From the NCBI RefSeq assembly GCF_018619435.1, contig NZ_JAHFZF010000013.1:44246-108245 (forward strand): a stretch of 64,000 nt of DNA, in the 5' to 3' direction. A model generated the notes under the pieces. The model saw only the letters and a program-made list of their open reading frames with translations. It did no database searches and had not been told where the DNA came from. The first letter of the stretch is position 1. Every line of letters begins with the position of its first letter. Below are positions 32,029-41,007 of this stretch, in pieces. This DNA comes from Rhodoferax sp. U11-2br. Lineage in GTDB: Bacteria > Pseudomonadota > Gammaproteobacteria > Burkholderiales > Burkholderiaceae_C. Both the position numbers and the translations under genes were made by a program.

Positions 32029-32559
32029 TCAGTGCAAGCTGTCGCTGCCGGGTGCCTGCAGCATAGGTGTGATCCGGAAAAAACCGGTGCCAGCGGTGCC
32101 GCTGCCGATTTCTTCCTCGGTGGCCTCACGCACCGCGCGCACGGTCAGGCTCAGGCGCAGCGCGATACCCGCCAGCGGGTGGTTGCCGTCCAGCACCACA
32201 TGTTCCGGATAAATCTCGGTCACGGTGTAGAGCGCGTCATGTGGTGCATCGGGGTTGCAGCCAGCGGGCAGGGCGCTGCCGTCAAAGGTCATGCCTTCTT
32301 CGAGTTCATCGGGAAACAGGGCGCGGCTTTCTAGGAACACCAGTTGTTCGTTGTACTCGCCAAACCCTTGCTCGGGCTCGATCTGCAGTTTGACGGTGTC
32401 ACCTGCGCTGCAGCCTTGCAAGGCGTCTTCAATGATCTGGAACAGGTCATCCCCGCCGATCAGAAATTCAACCGGGTCCTGGAGCACGTCCAGTTCTTCA
32501 CCGAGGGTGTCGCTGAGGGTCCAGCTTAAAGCGGCTACGCATTGTTCAGTAATTTTCAT
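32029..32559 (-). CDS. FKBP-type peptidyl-prolyl isomerase, SlyD/SlpA-like
   Basis: A 176-residue folding helper. It has the split FKBP domain (LQDPVEFLIGGDDLFQIIED and VVLDGNHPLAGIALRLSL) with the insert-in-flap chaperone domain between (residues about 65-120). The metal-binding His-rich tail of SlyD is missing. I start at the ATG at 32559 (MKITEQCVAALSWTL); a longer frame reaches into the divergent roxA gene and is not credible. Unusually there is an extra Cys-containing segment (PAGCNPDAP) in the insert domain. Confidence 0.85.
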   Translation of the reverse strand: MKITEQCVAALSWTLSDTLGEELDVLQDPVEFLIGGDDLFQIIEDALQGCSAGDTVKLQIEPEQGFGEYNEQLVFLESRALFPDELEEGMTFDGSALPAGCNPDAPHDALYTVTEIYPEHVVLDGNHPLAGIALRLSLTVRAVREATEEEIGSGTAGTGFFRITPMLQAPGSDSLH

Positions 32560-32590
32560 ACCTAGAATTGTCGCATTAGAGGAGCATTCC

Positions 32591-33730
32591 ATGGACATCA
32601 CCCAAGCCCTGCCTTTGCTGGGCGGCATCAGCCCGCAGCAGTTCATGAAACGCTACTGGCAAAAAAAGCCCCTGTTGGTGCGCCAGGCGCTGCCTCAGTT
32701 CAAGCCACTGTTGAGCCGCTCCGAGCTGATGGCCCTGGCCGCAGATGAGGATGTGGCCTCACGTCTGGTGGTGCAACAGCCGGGTAAGAGTCCCGGCTGG
32801 CAACTCAAACACGGTCCGTTTCAGCGCAAAGCCTTGCCCCCGTTCAAACAAGCCGGCTGGACCATCCTGTTGCAGGGTGTGGACCTGCATGATGAGTCTG
32901 TGCACCAACTCATGAACCAGTTCCGTTTTGTGCCCGATGCCCGACTGGATGATGTGATGATCAGCTATGCCAGCGATGGAGGGGGGGTGGGTCCGCACAT
33001 CGACAGTTACGACGTGTTTTTGTTGCAAGCCCATGGTCGCAGGTTATGGCGCATCGGACGGCAGAAAAAGCCGGTGCTGCAGGACGGTGTGCCGTTACGG
33101 ATCCTGAGCAACTTTGTCCCGGAGCAGGAGTTTGTGGTCGAGCCGGGAGATATGTTGTACCTGCCGCCTGGTTATGCCCATGATGGCATCGCCCAGGGTG
33201 AGTGCATGACCTACTCGATTGGTTTTCGCATCCCCAAAAAAGCCGAGCTGGCGCGAGAGCTGTTGCAGCGTGTGGCAGAGCAGGCCGAGGACGAACTCGG
33301 TGAGGTGCTGTACCGTGATGCCAGCCAGCCTGCGGTGGCGCAAGCTGCCGAGATACCGGCCGCCATGTTGGCGTTTGCCCACCAAGCGGTCGAGGACGCT
33401 CTCAAGGATCCGCTGGCGCTGGCGCGCGGACTGGGTGAATACATGACCGAACCCAAACCTCAGGTCTGGTTTGAAGCTTTGCCACAGGAGGGCGGGGTCG
33501 AGCTGGCTGGCTGCGCGGTACAACTGGATCGTCGCACCAAGATGATGTTCGATCAGCAGCACATTTTCATCAACGGTGAGAGTTTTCTGGCTGCTGGCCG
33601 GGATGCCGAGCTGATGCGTTTGCTGGCCAATCAGAAAAGCCTGAGCGCCAAAGAGCTGCAAAAGCTCAGCAAGCAGGCTCAGAAGCTGCTTGCTGCATGG
33701 GCCGTGGCAGGGTGGTTGCACCTGATTTAG
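32591..33730 (+). CDS. roxA: Ribosomal protein uL16 arginine hydroxylase (JmjC/cupin oxygenase, YcfD type)
   Basis: An Fe(II)/2-oxoglutarate oxygenase that in E. coli hydroxylates an Arg of ribosomal protein uL16. It has 379 residues. The metal triad is visible in GVGPHIDSYDVF (His and Asp) and LPPGYAHDG (second His). The N-terminal FMKRYWQKKPLLVRQALP and DDVMISYASDGGG are typical, and a winged-helix dimerisation region ends the protein. GGAG lies ten bases before the ATG at 32591. It is divergent from the FKBP gene with only 31 bases between them. Confidence 0.9.
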   Translation: MDITQALPLLGGISPQQFMKRYWQKKPLLVRQALPQFKPLLSRSELMALAADEDVASRLVVQQPGKSPGWQLKHGPFQRKALPPFKQAGWTILLQGVDLHDESVHQLMNQFRFVPDARLDDVMISYASDGGGVGPHIDSYDVFLLQAHGRRLWRIGRQKKPVLQDGVPLRILSNFVPEQEFVVEPGDMLYLPPGYAHDGIAQGECMTYSIGFRIPKKAELARELLQRVAEQAEDELGEVLYRDASQPAVAQAAEIPAAMLAFAHQAVEDALKDPLALARGLGEYMTEPKPQVWFEALPQEGGVELAGCAVQLDRRTKMMFDQQHIFINGESFLAAGRDAELMRLLANQKSLSAKELQKLSKQAQKLLAAWAVAGWLHLI

Positions 33731-33785
33731 GCCTCAAGCATAAGATATGTGGTATGTCAATGGTAGAAACCATTGGTATGGTGAC

Positions 33786-33893
33786 TATAATCAAGCCCCA
33801 AGCAACGCTCGCTTCAGCGATGTATGCTTGTTGGGATGCAGGTGACTGCATCAACAATTTCCGGAAATTGTCTTTTTTTTTAGGTAATTACAA
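33786..33893 (+). promoter_or_regulatory. Promoter and structured leader of the small lipoprotein gene (possible attenuator or sRNA)
   Basis: A consensus TATAAT at 33786-33791 starts a leader of about 95 bases. One stem pairs TTGTT (33828-33832) and GATGCAG (33835-33841) with CTGCATC and AACAA (33846-33857). A second palindrome, ACAATTTCCGGAAATTGT (33854-33871), is followed by C and nine T residues, as in an intrinsic terminator. The two stems share 33854-33857 and cannot form together. The T-run merges into TAGG, the ribosome binding site of the next gene. Confidence 0.6.
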
Positions 33894-34115
33894 ATGAACA
33901 AAACTCTCGTACTCGCCGCTGTGATCGCTGCTGCTGCTTTGGCTGCTTGTGGCAAGAAGGAAGAAGCTCCTGCACCCGCTGTTGAAGCACCTGCCGCTGC
34001 TGCTGCTCCCGCTGCTGAAGCACCTGCTGCCCCCGCTTCTGACGCTGCTGCTGCTCCCGCTGATGCCGCCGCTGCTGCTGCTGCTGAAGCCGCCAAGGCT
34101 GCTGCTTCCAAGTAA
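33894..34115 (+). CDS. Small Ala/Pro-rich lipoprotein, 73 aa
   Basis: The N-terminus MNKTLVLAAVIAAAALAACG is a lipoprotein signal with the lipidated Cys at 19. The mature part is KKEEAPAPAVEAP followed by near-pure Ala with scattered Pro, Glu and Asp, and a final KAAASK. It has no aromatic residues and probably no fold of its own. It resembles small abundant lipoproteins seen in Burkholderiales; the role is unknown. It is a monocistronic unit with its own promoter, structured leader and strong terminator. The direct neighbourhood gives no functional hint. Confidence 0.8.
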   Translation: MNKTLVLAAVIAAAALAACGKKEEAPAPAVEAPAAAAAPAAEAPAAPASDAAAAPADAAAAAAAEAAKAAASK

Positions 34116-34134
34116 TTGGACCCAGCCCAAAAAA

Positions 34135-34159
34135 GCCACCTTCGGGTGGCTTTTTTTTT
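34135..34159 (+). terminator. Intrinsic terminator of the small lipoprotein gene
   Basis: GCCACC, loop TTCG, GGTGGC, then nine T residues. The UUCG tetraloop and long U-tract make this a strong rho-independent terminator 20 bases after the stop. Confidence 0.92.
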
Positions 34160-34277
34160 GCTTAGTGACCTGGGCTGCGTGGTTTCCTATCGGCTTTTAG
34201 GGACCTGAAAGTCGGGTTGTCGACAAAACCGACGGTGATAATCGCCCTGTCGTTCCATCAAAAACAAAGGTATTTTC

Positions 34278-35564
34278 ATGTTGACAGCTCTGGTCATTGT
34301 TTTTGTGCTGGCTTACGCAGCCATCGCGCTTGAACACCCTATCAAAATCAATAAGTCAGCCTCGGCTTTGATTGGTGCCGGCTTGTTATGGACCATCTAC
34401 GCCGTGTCCAGTGCAGACGCCCATCTGGTGGGTGAGAACCTGTCCGAATCGCTCATGGGCACCGCACAAATTGTGTTCTTTTTGATGGGTGCCATGACCA
34501 TTGTTGAAGTGATCGACGCCCACAACGGGTTCGAGGTGATCACCTCGCGTATCAAAACTACCAAACTCTCCACCCTGATGTGGATGGTGGGTTTTGTGTC
34601 CTTTTTTCTGAGTTCCATTCTGGACAACCTGACCACCACCATCGTGATGGTGTCGCTGATGAAAAAGCTGCTCGACAAGCGCGATGACCGGCTGTTTTTT
34701 GCCGGCATCATCGTGATTGCCGCCAATGCGGGTGGCGCATGGACGCCGATTGGTGACGTGACCACCACCATGTTGTGGATTGGTGGCCAGATCACCGCAC
34801 TGAACATCATGAAAGAACTGTTCGTGCCGTCCATGATCAATCTGTTGGTGCCCCTGGCTGTGACCGCTTTTCTCTTGAAGGGCAAACCCGTGGTGTCGCC
34901 AGAGCGCCAGTCCGATTCAAACCGGGTGGTGTCCACCAACGCAGAACGCAACATCATGTTTTTCCTGGGCTTGGGGATTCTGGTGGCGGTGCCGGTGTTC
35001 AAGACGCTGACCCATTTGCCTCCTTTCATGGGCATTTTGTTTGGCCTGGGCATCTTGTGGCTGGTGGGTGATCTGTTGCACCGCGACAAGTCTGACGAAG
35101 ACAAGGACCACTTCACACTGGTGCATGCCTTGTCCAGGATCGACATGGGTTCGATCGTGTTTTTCATCGGCATCCTGCTGGCGGTGGCCTCGCTGGAACA
35201 CACTCATATCCTGACCTCGCTGGCGCAGTGGCTCGATGCCACGGTGGGCCGCCAGGACGTCATTGTGTTGATCATCGGTCTGGTGAGTGCCGTGGTGGAC
35301 AACGTGCCTTTGGTGGCTGCATCGATGGGCATGTATGACCTGGCCCAGTTCCCGGCGGACAGTTTCCTGTGGGAGTTCATGGCCTATTGCGCGGGCACTG
35401 GCGGTTCCATCCTGATCATCGGCTCGGCCGCGGGTGTGGCCGCGATGGGCTTGGAGAAAATTGATTTCTTCTGGTACATGAAAAAAATCAGCGGGCTGGC
35501 GCTGCTGGGCTATTTTGGGGGCGCCCTGTGGTACATCGTTGAGATGCGCCTGCTTGGACACTGA
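34278..35564 (+). CDS. nhaD: NhaD-type Na+/H+ antiporter
   Basis: An inner-membrane sodium/proton exchanger of the ion transporter superfamily. It has 428 residues with about eleven to thirteen membrane segments and conserved polar motifs in segments (LSSILDNLTTTIVMV, NAGGAWTPIGDVTTTMLW, SAVVDNVPLVAASMG, CAGTGGSILIIGSAAG) typical of NhaD. The start ATG at 34278 is preceded by AAAGG. The 2-hydroxyacid dehydrogenase gene begins eight bases after its stop, so both are likely on one transcript. Confidence 0.9.
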   Translation: MLTALVIVFVLAYAAIALEHPIKINKSASALIGAGLLWTIYAVSSADAHLVGENLSESLMGTAQIVFFLMGAMTIVEVIDAHNGFEVITSRIKTTKLSTLMWMVGFVSFFLSSILDNLTTTIVMVSLMKKLLDKRDDRLFFAGIIVIAANAGGAWTPIGDVTTTMLWIGGQITALNIMKELFVPSMINLLVPLAVTAFLLKGKPVVSPERQSDSNRVVSTNAERNIMFFLGLGILVAVPVFKTLTHLPPFMGILFGLGILWLVGDLLHRDKSDEDKDHFTLVHALSRIDMGSIVFFIGILLAVASLEHTHILTSLAQWLDATVGRQDVIVLIIGLVSAVVDNVPLVAASMGMYDLAQFPADSFLWEFMAYCAGTGGSILIIGSAAGVAAMGLEKIDFFWYMKKISGLALLGYFGGALWYIVEMRLLGH

Positions 35565-35571
35565 GCCCGCC

Positions 35572-36552
35572 ATGAAACCTGCTGTTCTGGTCGCACGTGC
35601 TGTTTTCCCCGAGGTTCTGGACAAGCTGGCGCAGCATTTTGAGGTGTCGTCCAATCAAGACGATGTGTTGTGGACACCCACCGAGCTGGCGCAGCAGCTC
35701 CAGGGCCAACAAGGTGTTTTCACCACCGGCAGCCAGCGGATTGATGCGGCGCTGCTGGCGGCTTGCCCTGACCTGAAGATCTGCGCCAACATGGCGGTGG
35801 GTTACAACAATTTTGATCTTGACGCGATGACGGAGGCTGGTGTGCTGGCCACCAACACCCCCGATGTGTTGACCGAGACTACCGCCGATTTTGGTTTTGC
35901 ATTGCTGCTGGCCACGGCGCGGCGCATCTCCGAGTCGGAGCACTTTTTACGTGCGGGTTTGTGGAACCACTGGCGCTATGACCTGTTTGCCGGGGCTGAG
36001 GTGCATGGCCGCACCCTGGGCATTCTGGGCATGGGCCGCATCGGGCAGGGCATTGCCAAGCGCGGCGCCTTTGGTTTTGGTATGAAGGTGATCTACCACA
36101 ACCGCTCGCGGTTGGACGATGCCACCGAAGCGACCTGTCAGGCGCGTTGGGTCAGCAAGGAGGAGTTGTTGCGCAACAGCGATCACCTGATGTTGGTGCT
36201 GCCCTACAGCGCCGCGTCCCACCACAGCATCGGTCAGCTGGAGCTGGCGCAGATGAAGCACACAGCCACCCTGGTCAACATCGCACGCGGTGGCATTGTG
36301 GATGACGCCGCGCTTGCTGCAGCCTTGCGCACCGGCCAGTTGGCGGCCGCCGGACTCGATGTGTTTGAGGGGGAGCCAGTGGTGCACCCGGACCTGCTGG
36401 CCTGCCACAACGTGGTGCTGACCCCGCACATTGCCAGCGCCACCCAGCCCACCCGGCTGGCCATGGCGCAACTCGCGGCAGACAACCTGATCGGGTTTTT
36501 GCTGCATGGCAAACCCTTGACACCGTTGAACCCGCAGGTGCTGGCAGCCTGA
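35572..36552 (+). CDS. D-isomer specific 2-hydroxyacid dehydrogenase (glyoxylate/hydroxypyruvate reductase-like)
   Basis: A 326-residue NAD(P)-dependent enzyme. The nucleotide site is LGILGMGRIGQGIAKRG. Catalytic residues are the Arg in VNIARGGIVDD, the Glu in DVFEGEP and the His in TPHIASAT. It most resembles GhrB or D-glycerate/gluconate dehydrogenases of about this length, but substrate range in the family is wide. The ATG at 35572 is chosen; an upstream frame overlaps nhaD. It closes a two-gene unit with nhaD. Confidence 0.88.
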   Translation: MKPAVLVARAVFPEVLDKLAQHFEVSSNQDDVLWTPTELAQQLQGQQGVFTTGSQRIDAALLAACPDLKICANMAVGYNNFDLDAMTEAGVLATNTPDVLTETTADFGFALLLATARRISESEHFLRAGLWNHWRYDLFAGAEVHGRTLGILGMGRIGQGIAKRGAFGFGMKVIYHNRSRLDDATEATCQARWVSKEELLRNSDHLMLVLPYSAASHHSIGQLELAQMKHTATLVNIARGGIVDDAALAAALRTGQLAAAGLDVFEGEPVVHPDLLACHNVVLTPHIASATQPTRLAMAQLAADNLIGFLLHGKPLTPLNPQVLAA

Positions 36553-36643
36553 GTTGGTGTCGACGGTCACGCACTAACAGATGGTGCTTTGATCGACACG
36601 GTGCCAACCCTGATTGGCCTTGTGGGTTGAATCATTTGTTATG

Positions 36644-36696
36644 AAAATAATAGCTGATAGTCCTTTTGATAAAAGGGCTGGAGGCTTATTCTTTAT
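36644..36696 (+). repeat. Dispersed palindromic repeat (intergenic, before rmuC)
   Basis: Forward copy: AATAATAGCTGATAGTCCTT, TTGAT, AAAAGGGCTGGAGGCTTATT. It lies in the 217-base gap between the hydroxyacid dehydrogenase and rmuC. No gene is seen in that gap. Confidence 0.7.
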
Positions 36697-36769
36697 ATAA
36701 AGCAGTCAAAACCGCAGGCCAGGGGTATTCGGTTTTGAACCACAATCGGAACCCAGGAGAAATTTGAAC

Positions 36770-38191
36770 GTGACTGATTTGGCAATGTGGGGCGCGCTGG
36801 CGCTGGGTGTGATCAATGTGGTGTTGTTGCTGGTGCTGTGGCAGCGCCTGAGTCAGGTCAAGCAGCCCGACGCCATCGAACTGGCCAACCGGCAGCAAGA
36901 GCAGCAGGCCCAGCTGACCCGCCATCAGGCGCTGCTAACACTCATCACCCAAAGCAGCGACAAACTCGCGCGTGATTTGCAGCGCGACATCAGCGACTCA
37001 TCCCGTAGCGCGCGCCAGGAACTGGCGCAGAACCTAGCCACCTTCCAGCAGACGCTGGTGCAGCAAGGCGCCGAAGCCACGCGCACCCAAAACACCCAGA
37101 TTGATGCCTTTGGCCAGCAGCTGGCGCTGCTGCAAAAAACCTTGTCCGACACGCTCTCGACCCAGCTCTCGGGTTTGAGTGAATCCAATGTGCGGCGCAT
37201 GAGCGAGATCCGCGAGACGCTTGAGAAACAGCTGGCCCAGTTGCAGACCAACAACGCCGCCAAACTCGACGAAATGCGTGCCACTGTTGATGAAAAATTG
37301 CAGACTACCTTGCAGGCCCGCCTGGGTGAAAGTTTCAAACAGGTTGCGGATCGGCTGGAGCAGGTGCACAAAGGTCTGGGTGAAATGCAGACGCTGGCGC
37401 AGGGCGTGGGTGACCTCAAACACCTGCTGACCAACGTCAAAACCCGCGGTATTTTTGGTGAGGCCCAACTCGCCAGCCTGCTCGAGCAGGTCTTTGTGCC
37501 AGACCAATACGCGGCCCAGGTGGCAACGCGTCCGGGCAGCAAAAACGTGGTCGACTTCGCCATCAAGCTGCCTGGACGTTCTGATTCGGGTGAGCCGCTG
37601 TGGCTGCCGATTGACGCCAAATTTCCCAATGAAGATTACGAGCGCCTGCTCGATGCCCAGGGGCGTGCCGACGTGGTGGCTGCCGAGCTGGCTGCGCGCG
37701 CACTGGAGCAACGCATCCGCCTGGAGGCCAAGTCGATTGCCGACAAGTACCTGGAGCCACCGTACACCACCGACTTTGCGATTTTGTTCCTGCCGACCGA
37801 AGGCCTGTACGCCGAGGTGCTTCGCCGCCCCGGCCTGATGGAGGCTTTGCAACGCGACTGCCGTGTGACGCTGGCCGGGCCGACCACACTGTTGGCGATG
37901 CTGAGTTCCCTGCAAATGGGCTTCAGAACCCTGGCGCTCGAGAAACGCTCGAGCGAAGTCTGGCAGGTGCTCGGTGCGGTGAAAACCGAGTTTGGCAAAT
38001 TTGGTGATGTGCTGGCCAAGGTCAAGGCCCAGACCGAAACCGTGCTCAAGACGCTGGACAGCGCCCAAACCCGCAGCCGCGCGATGGGGCGTGCTCTGAA
38101 AACGGTAGAGGCTTTGCCCGAGACCCAGGCCCAGTCGCTGATCACGCTGGACCGCGACTTTGACAGCAGTGAAGGGACACCCGGCGCGTGA
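36770..38191 (+). CDS. rmuC: RmuC, DNA recombination protein
   Basis: RmuC limits inversions at short inverted repeats in E. coli; a nuclease-like activity is suspected. It has 473 residues with one N-terminal membrane segment (WGALALGVINVVLLLVLW) and a long coiled coil to about residue 215. The conserved RmuC core follows: NVKTRGIFGEAQLASLLEQV, WLPIDAKFPNEDYERLL, IAILFLPTEGLYAEVLRR-like sequence and LAGPTTLLAMLSSLQMGF. GTG at 36770 is preferred because AGGAGA lies nine bases upstream; TTG at 36764 is only three away. The downstream transporter overlaps by four bases. Confidence 0.92.
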   Translation: MTDLAMWGALALGVINVVLLLVLWQRLSQVKQPDAIELANRQQEQQAQLTRHQALLTLITQSSDKLARDLQRDISDSSRSARQELAQNLATFQQTLVQQGAEATRTQNTQIDAFGQQLALLQKTLSDTLSTQLSGLSESNVRRMSEIRETLEKQLAQLQTNNAAKLDEMRATVDEKLQTTLQARLGESFKQVADRLEQVHKGLGEMQTLAQGVGDLKHLLTNVKTRGIFGEAQLASLLEQVFVPDQYAAQVATRPGSKNVVDFAIKLPGRSDSGEPLWLPIDAKFPNEDYERLLDAQGRADVVAAELAARALEQRIRLEAKSIADKYLEPPYTTDFAILFLPTEGLYAEVLRRPGLMEALQRDCRVTLAGPTTLLAMLSSLQMGFRTLALEKRSSEVWQVLGAVKTEFGKFGDVLAKVKAQTETVLKTLDSAQTRSRAMGRALKTVEALPETQAQSLITLDRDFDSSEGTPGA

Positions 38192-39399
38192 GCTCTGCCC
38201 CTCTGAGTGAGCCCGCCGCGCCGAATCCGGTGTTGCCCCAAATGGGCCTAGCGCGGCTGATTGCTGGCCACATCTGCCTGCACGCCTGTATGGCCGGTAT
38301 GCGGCTCGCGTCACCCCTGCTGGCCCTGCGTGAGGGCTACAGTGCCTTGGCCGTGGGCACGCTGCTGGCCTTGTTTGCGCTGACCCAGGTGTTCCTGGCC
38401 ATGCCTGCCGGGCGTTACACCGACCGCCATGGTTTCAAACGGCCGATGAGGCTGGCTGTCGGCATGGCCAGTGCAGGTGCGGCGTTGGCCTTTGTGTTCC
38501 CGGTGTTTCCGGTCTTGTGCCTGAGCGCCTTGATGACCGGTGGCGCCACTGGGGTGGCATCGATCTGTGTGCAGCGCCATGTCGGGCGCTCGGCGCAAGA
38601 CACGACGCAGCTCAAGTCCATGTTCAGCTGGTTGTCGATTGGACCGGCGCTGGCCAATTTTGTCGGGCCGCTGGTGGCCGGTATCCTGATTGACCAGGGT
38701 GGTTTCAGGCTGAGTTTTGCCTGTCTGGCATGTTTTCCGCTGATGACCTGGCTGTGGGTGCGTCACACCCTGGAATTGCCGCCGGTGGTGGCCCAGCCGG
38801 GTGGCAAAAAAGGCCGCGCCTGGGACCTGATGCGTGAACCCATGATGCGCCGCCTGATGCTGGTGAACTGGCTGCTGTCGTCCTGCTGGGATGTCCACAC
38901 CTTTGTGGTGCCGGTGCTCGGGCATGAGCGCGGTGTCAGTGCCTCGGCCATCGGTGCGATTCTGGGTGGGTTTGCGCTGGCGGCCACGGCCGTGCGGGTG
39001 GTGTTGCCGTTTCTGGTGGCACATCTGCGGGAATGGGTGGTGGTGACCGGCGCCATGCTGAGCACCGCACTGTTGTTTGCCATCTACCCGCTGACCCACT
39101 CGGCCTGGGCCATGGCCGTGTGTTCGGCGCTGCTGGGGCTCTCCTTGGGTTCGGTACAACCGATGATCATGAGCACCTTGCACCAAATCACCCCGGAGTC
39201 ACGCCATGGTGAAGCGCTGGGCTTTCGGCTGATGGCGATCAATGCCTCCAGTGTGTTCATGCCGATGTTGTTTGGCACCGCCGGTGCCACCTTGGGCGTG
39301 TCGCTGGTGTTCTGGACCGTGGGCACCGCGGTAGGTCTGGGCGCACGCTCAGCCTGGTTTTTGCGCCCGCCACCCAAAGCGGGCTCGGTGCGGCCCTGA
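38188..39399 (+). CDS. Major facilitator superfamily transporter
   Basis: A 403-residue protein with about twelve membrane segments. The MFS loop motif appears as GRYTDRHGFKRPM between segments 2 and 3. The second half has SALLGLSLGSVQPMIMSTLHQ and a conserved loop PESRHGEALGFRLM. The GTG start sits in GTGA overlapping the rmuC stop, so it is translated from the rmuC mRNA. The substrate is unknown; the layout resembles drug or small-molecule exporters. Confidence 0.85.
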   Translation: MSSAPLSEPAAPNPVLPQMGLARLIAGHICLHACMAGMRLASPLLALREGYSALAVGTLLALFALTQVFLAMPAGRYTDRHGFKRPMRLAVGMASAGAALAFVFPVFPVLCLSALMTGGATGVASICVQRHVGRSAQDTTQLKSMFSWLSIGPALANFVGPLVAGILIDQGGFRLSFACLACFPLMTWLWVRHTLELPPVVAQPGGKKGRAWDLMREPMMRRLMLVNWLLSSCWDVHTFVVPVLGHERGVSASAIGAILGGFALAATAVRVVLPFLVAHLREWVVVTGAMLSTALLFAIYPLTHSAWAMAVCSALLGLSLGSVQPMIMSTLHQITPESRHGEALGFRLMAINASSVFMPMLFGTAGATLGVSLVFWTVGTAVGLGARSAWFLRPPPKAGSVRP

Positions 39400-39403
39400 G
39401 GCC

Positions 39404-40279
39404 TTACAGCGCGTAAAAGTGCCGGATCACGTCCCAGGCGGCTTCGGGGGTGTCGACGTAGTGGAACAGCTTGAGGTCTTCGGGTGAGATCACCCCTTCT
39501 TCAACCATCACATCGATGTTGAGCAGGCGTTTCCAGTAGTCACTGCCAAACAGCACGATGGGCACCGGTCGGGCTTTGCGTGTCTGCACCAGGGTGATCA
39601 CTTCAAACAGCTCATCGAGCGTGCCAAAACCGCCAGGGAAGGCCACCAGCGCCTTGGCGCGCATCATGAAATGCATCTTGCGGATCGCAAAATAGTGGAA
39701 CTTGAAGCTCAGCGCCGGGGTGACATAGGGGTTGGCCGACTGCTCATGCGGCAGTGCAATGTTGAGCCCCACGGTGGGTGCGCCCAGCTCGTGGGCACCC
39801 CGGTTGGCCGCTTCCATGATGCCGGGGCCACCACCGGTGCAGATGTAGAGTTTGGCGCTGTGGGTCTGGTCGTTGCTGTAGGCCGCCACCAGCCGGGCAA
39901 ACAGGCGTGCCTGGTCGTAGTAGCGGGCATTGCGCAGGTGGCGCTGGGCCAGCTGGATGTCGGCCGGGTCGGCGCAGGCCAGGGCGGCCCGCATGGCGGC
40001 GTCGGCGGTTTCGGGTGAAGGAAAACGGGCGCTGCCAAACACCACGATGGTGTTGTCGATGCCTTGTTCACTCTGGTCGATCTCGGGTTTGAGCATTTCC
40101 AGCTGGATGCGGATGCCACGGGTGTCGCGGCGCAGCAGGAATTCGGGGTCGGCAAAGGCCAGTCGGTAGGCATTCGGGTGCAGCACTGTCTCTTCGACGG
40201 GGTGGTGCAACAGATCAGCCAGGGCGTCAGCCAGCTTGTGTTCGGTGACGTGTTGGGTCAGGGGTTGGGTGTGTTCCAT
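39404..40279 (-). CDS. LOG family protein (TIGR00730, cytokinin nucleotide phosphoribohydrolase-like)
   Basis: The 291-residue protein has a Rossmann-like core with the LOG motif PGGFGTLDELFEVITLVQ and GGGPGIMEAANRGAHELG for nucleotide binding. Family members cleave nucleoside 5'-monophosphates into base and ribose phosphate. The N-terminal 90 residues are an extension beyond the minimal LOG core, as in the longer bacterial group. It follows the efp terminator on the same strand and is convergent with the MFS gene. Confidence 0.88.
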   Translation of the reverse strand: MEHTQPLTQHVTEHKLADALADLLHHPVEETVLHPNAYRLAFADPEFLLRRDTRGIRIQLEMLKPEIDQSEQGIDNTIVVFGSARFPSPETADAAMRAALACADPADIQLAQRHLRNARYYDQARLFARLVAAYSNDQTHSAKLYICTGGGPGIMEAANRGAHELGAPTVGLNIALPHEQSANPYVTPALSFKFHYFAIRKMHFMMRAKALVAFPGGFGTLDELFEVITLVQTRKARPVPIVLFGSDYWKRLLNIDVMVEEGVISPEDLKLFHYVDTPEAAWDVIRHFYAL

Positions 40280-40296
40280 GGTCCGAATTGTCAGGT

Positions 40297-40326
40297 AAAA
40301 AAAAGGGCCTCACGTTGTGAAGCCCT
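40297..40326 (-). terminator. Intrinsic terminator of efp
   Basis: On the minus strand GGGCTTCAC, a short loop, GTGAGGCCC and then eight T residues follow the efp stop. The stem has one mismatched pair. It lies just before the LOG gene start. Confidence 0.85.
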
Positions 40327-40360
40327 GCTTGTTTTTGGCAGTGAAGCCGCTCGCTGGTCC

Positions 40361-40915
40361 TTAGACCCGTTTGCGGTATTCGCCAGTACGGGTGTCGATT
40401 TCGACCTTGTCGCCTTGAGCCACAAAAATTGGCACACCGATGTCAAAACCGGTCGCGATTTTGGCGGGTTTCAGAACCTTGCCAGAGGTGTCACCCTTGA
40501 CGGCGGGTTCGGTCCAGGTGATTTCACGCACCACGGTGGTAGGCAGTTCAACCGAAATGGCCTTGCCGTCGTAGAACACCACTTCGACTTCCATGCCGTC
40601 TTCGAGGTAGTTGAGTGCGTCGCCCATGTTCTCTGCTTCCACTTCGTACTGGTTGTACTCGGCATCCATACACACGTACATCGGGTCGGCAAAGTAGGAG
40701 TAGGTGCAATCTTTTTTGTCCAGAATGACTTGGTCCATCTTGTCGTCGGCCCGGAACACGACTTCGGTGCCGAAGTTGGCGATCAGGCTCTTGAGCTTCA
40801 TGCGCACCGTGGCAGCACCGCGGCCACCGCGGGCGTATTCGGTTTTCAGGACGACCATCGGGTCTTTGCCTTGCATGATGACGTTGCCGGCGCGAATTTC
40901 TTGAGCGATTTTCAT
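40361..40915 (-). CDS. efp: Elongation factor P
   Basis: EF-P relieves ribosomes stalled on consecutive prolines. It has 184 residues, with the KOW-like domain I carrying Arg32 in YARGGRGAA at the tip. That Arg (rather than Lys) marks the rhamnosylated type modified by EarP, whose gene lies directly upstream on the same strand. Two OB domains follow ([34 protein letters not shown]) and the C-terminus ends TGEYRKRV. A terminator follows. Confidence 0.97.
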   Translation of the reverse strand: MKIAQEIRAGNVIMQGKDPMVVLKTEYARGGRGAATVRMKLKSLIANFGTEVVFRADDKMDQVILDKKDCTYSYFADPMYVCMDAEYNQYEVEAENMGDALNYLEDGMEVEVVFYDGKAISVELPTTVVREITWTEPAVKGDTSGKVLKPAKIATGFDIGVPIFVAQGDKVEIDTRTGEYRKRV

Positions 40916-41007
40916 AGAGTCAGAGTGAAGTTAGGCCGCGCATCTGGCGGCGAGGGCGGCTGGAGCACTCGATGAAAAATCGACCACATGCCGCAAAGCC
41001 CGCTATT

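Noticed and set aside
33851..34111. Ala/Ser-rich minus-strand frames opposite the small lipoprotein gene
   Set aside because: They arise from the GCT/GCC-rich complement; the plus-strand lipoprotein has a signal peptide, ribosome binding site and terminator.
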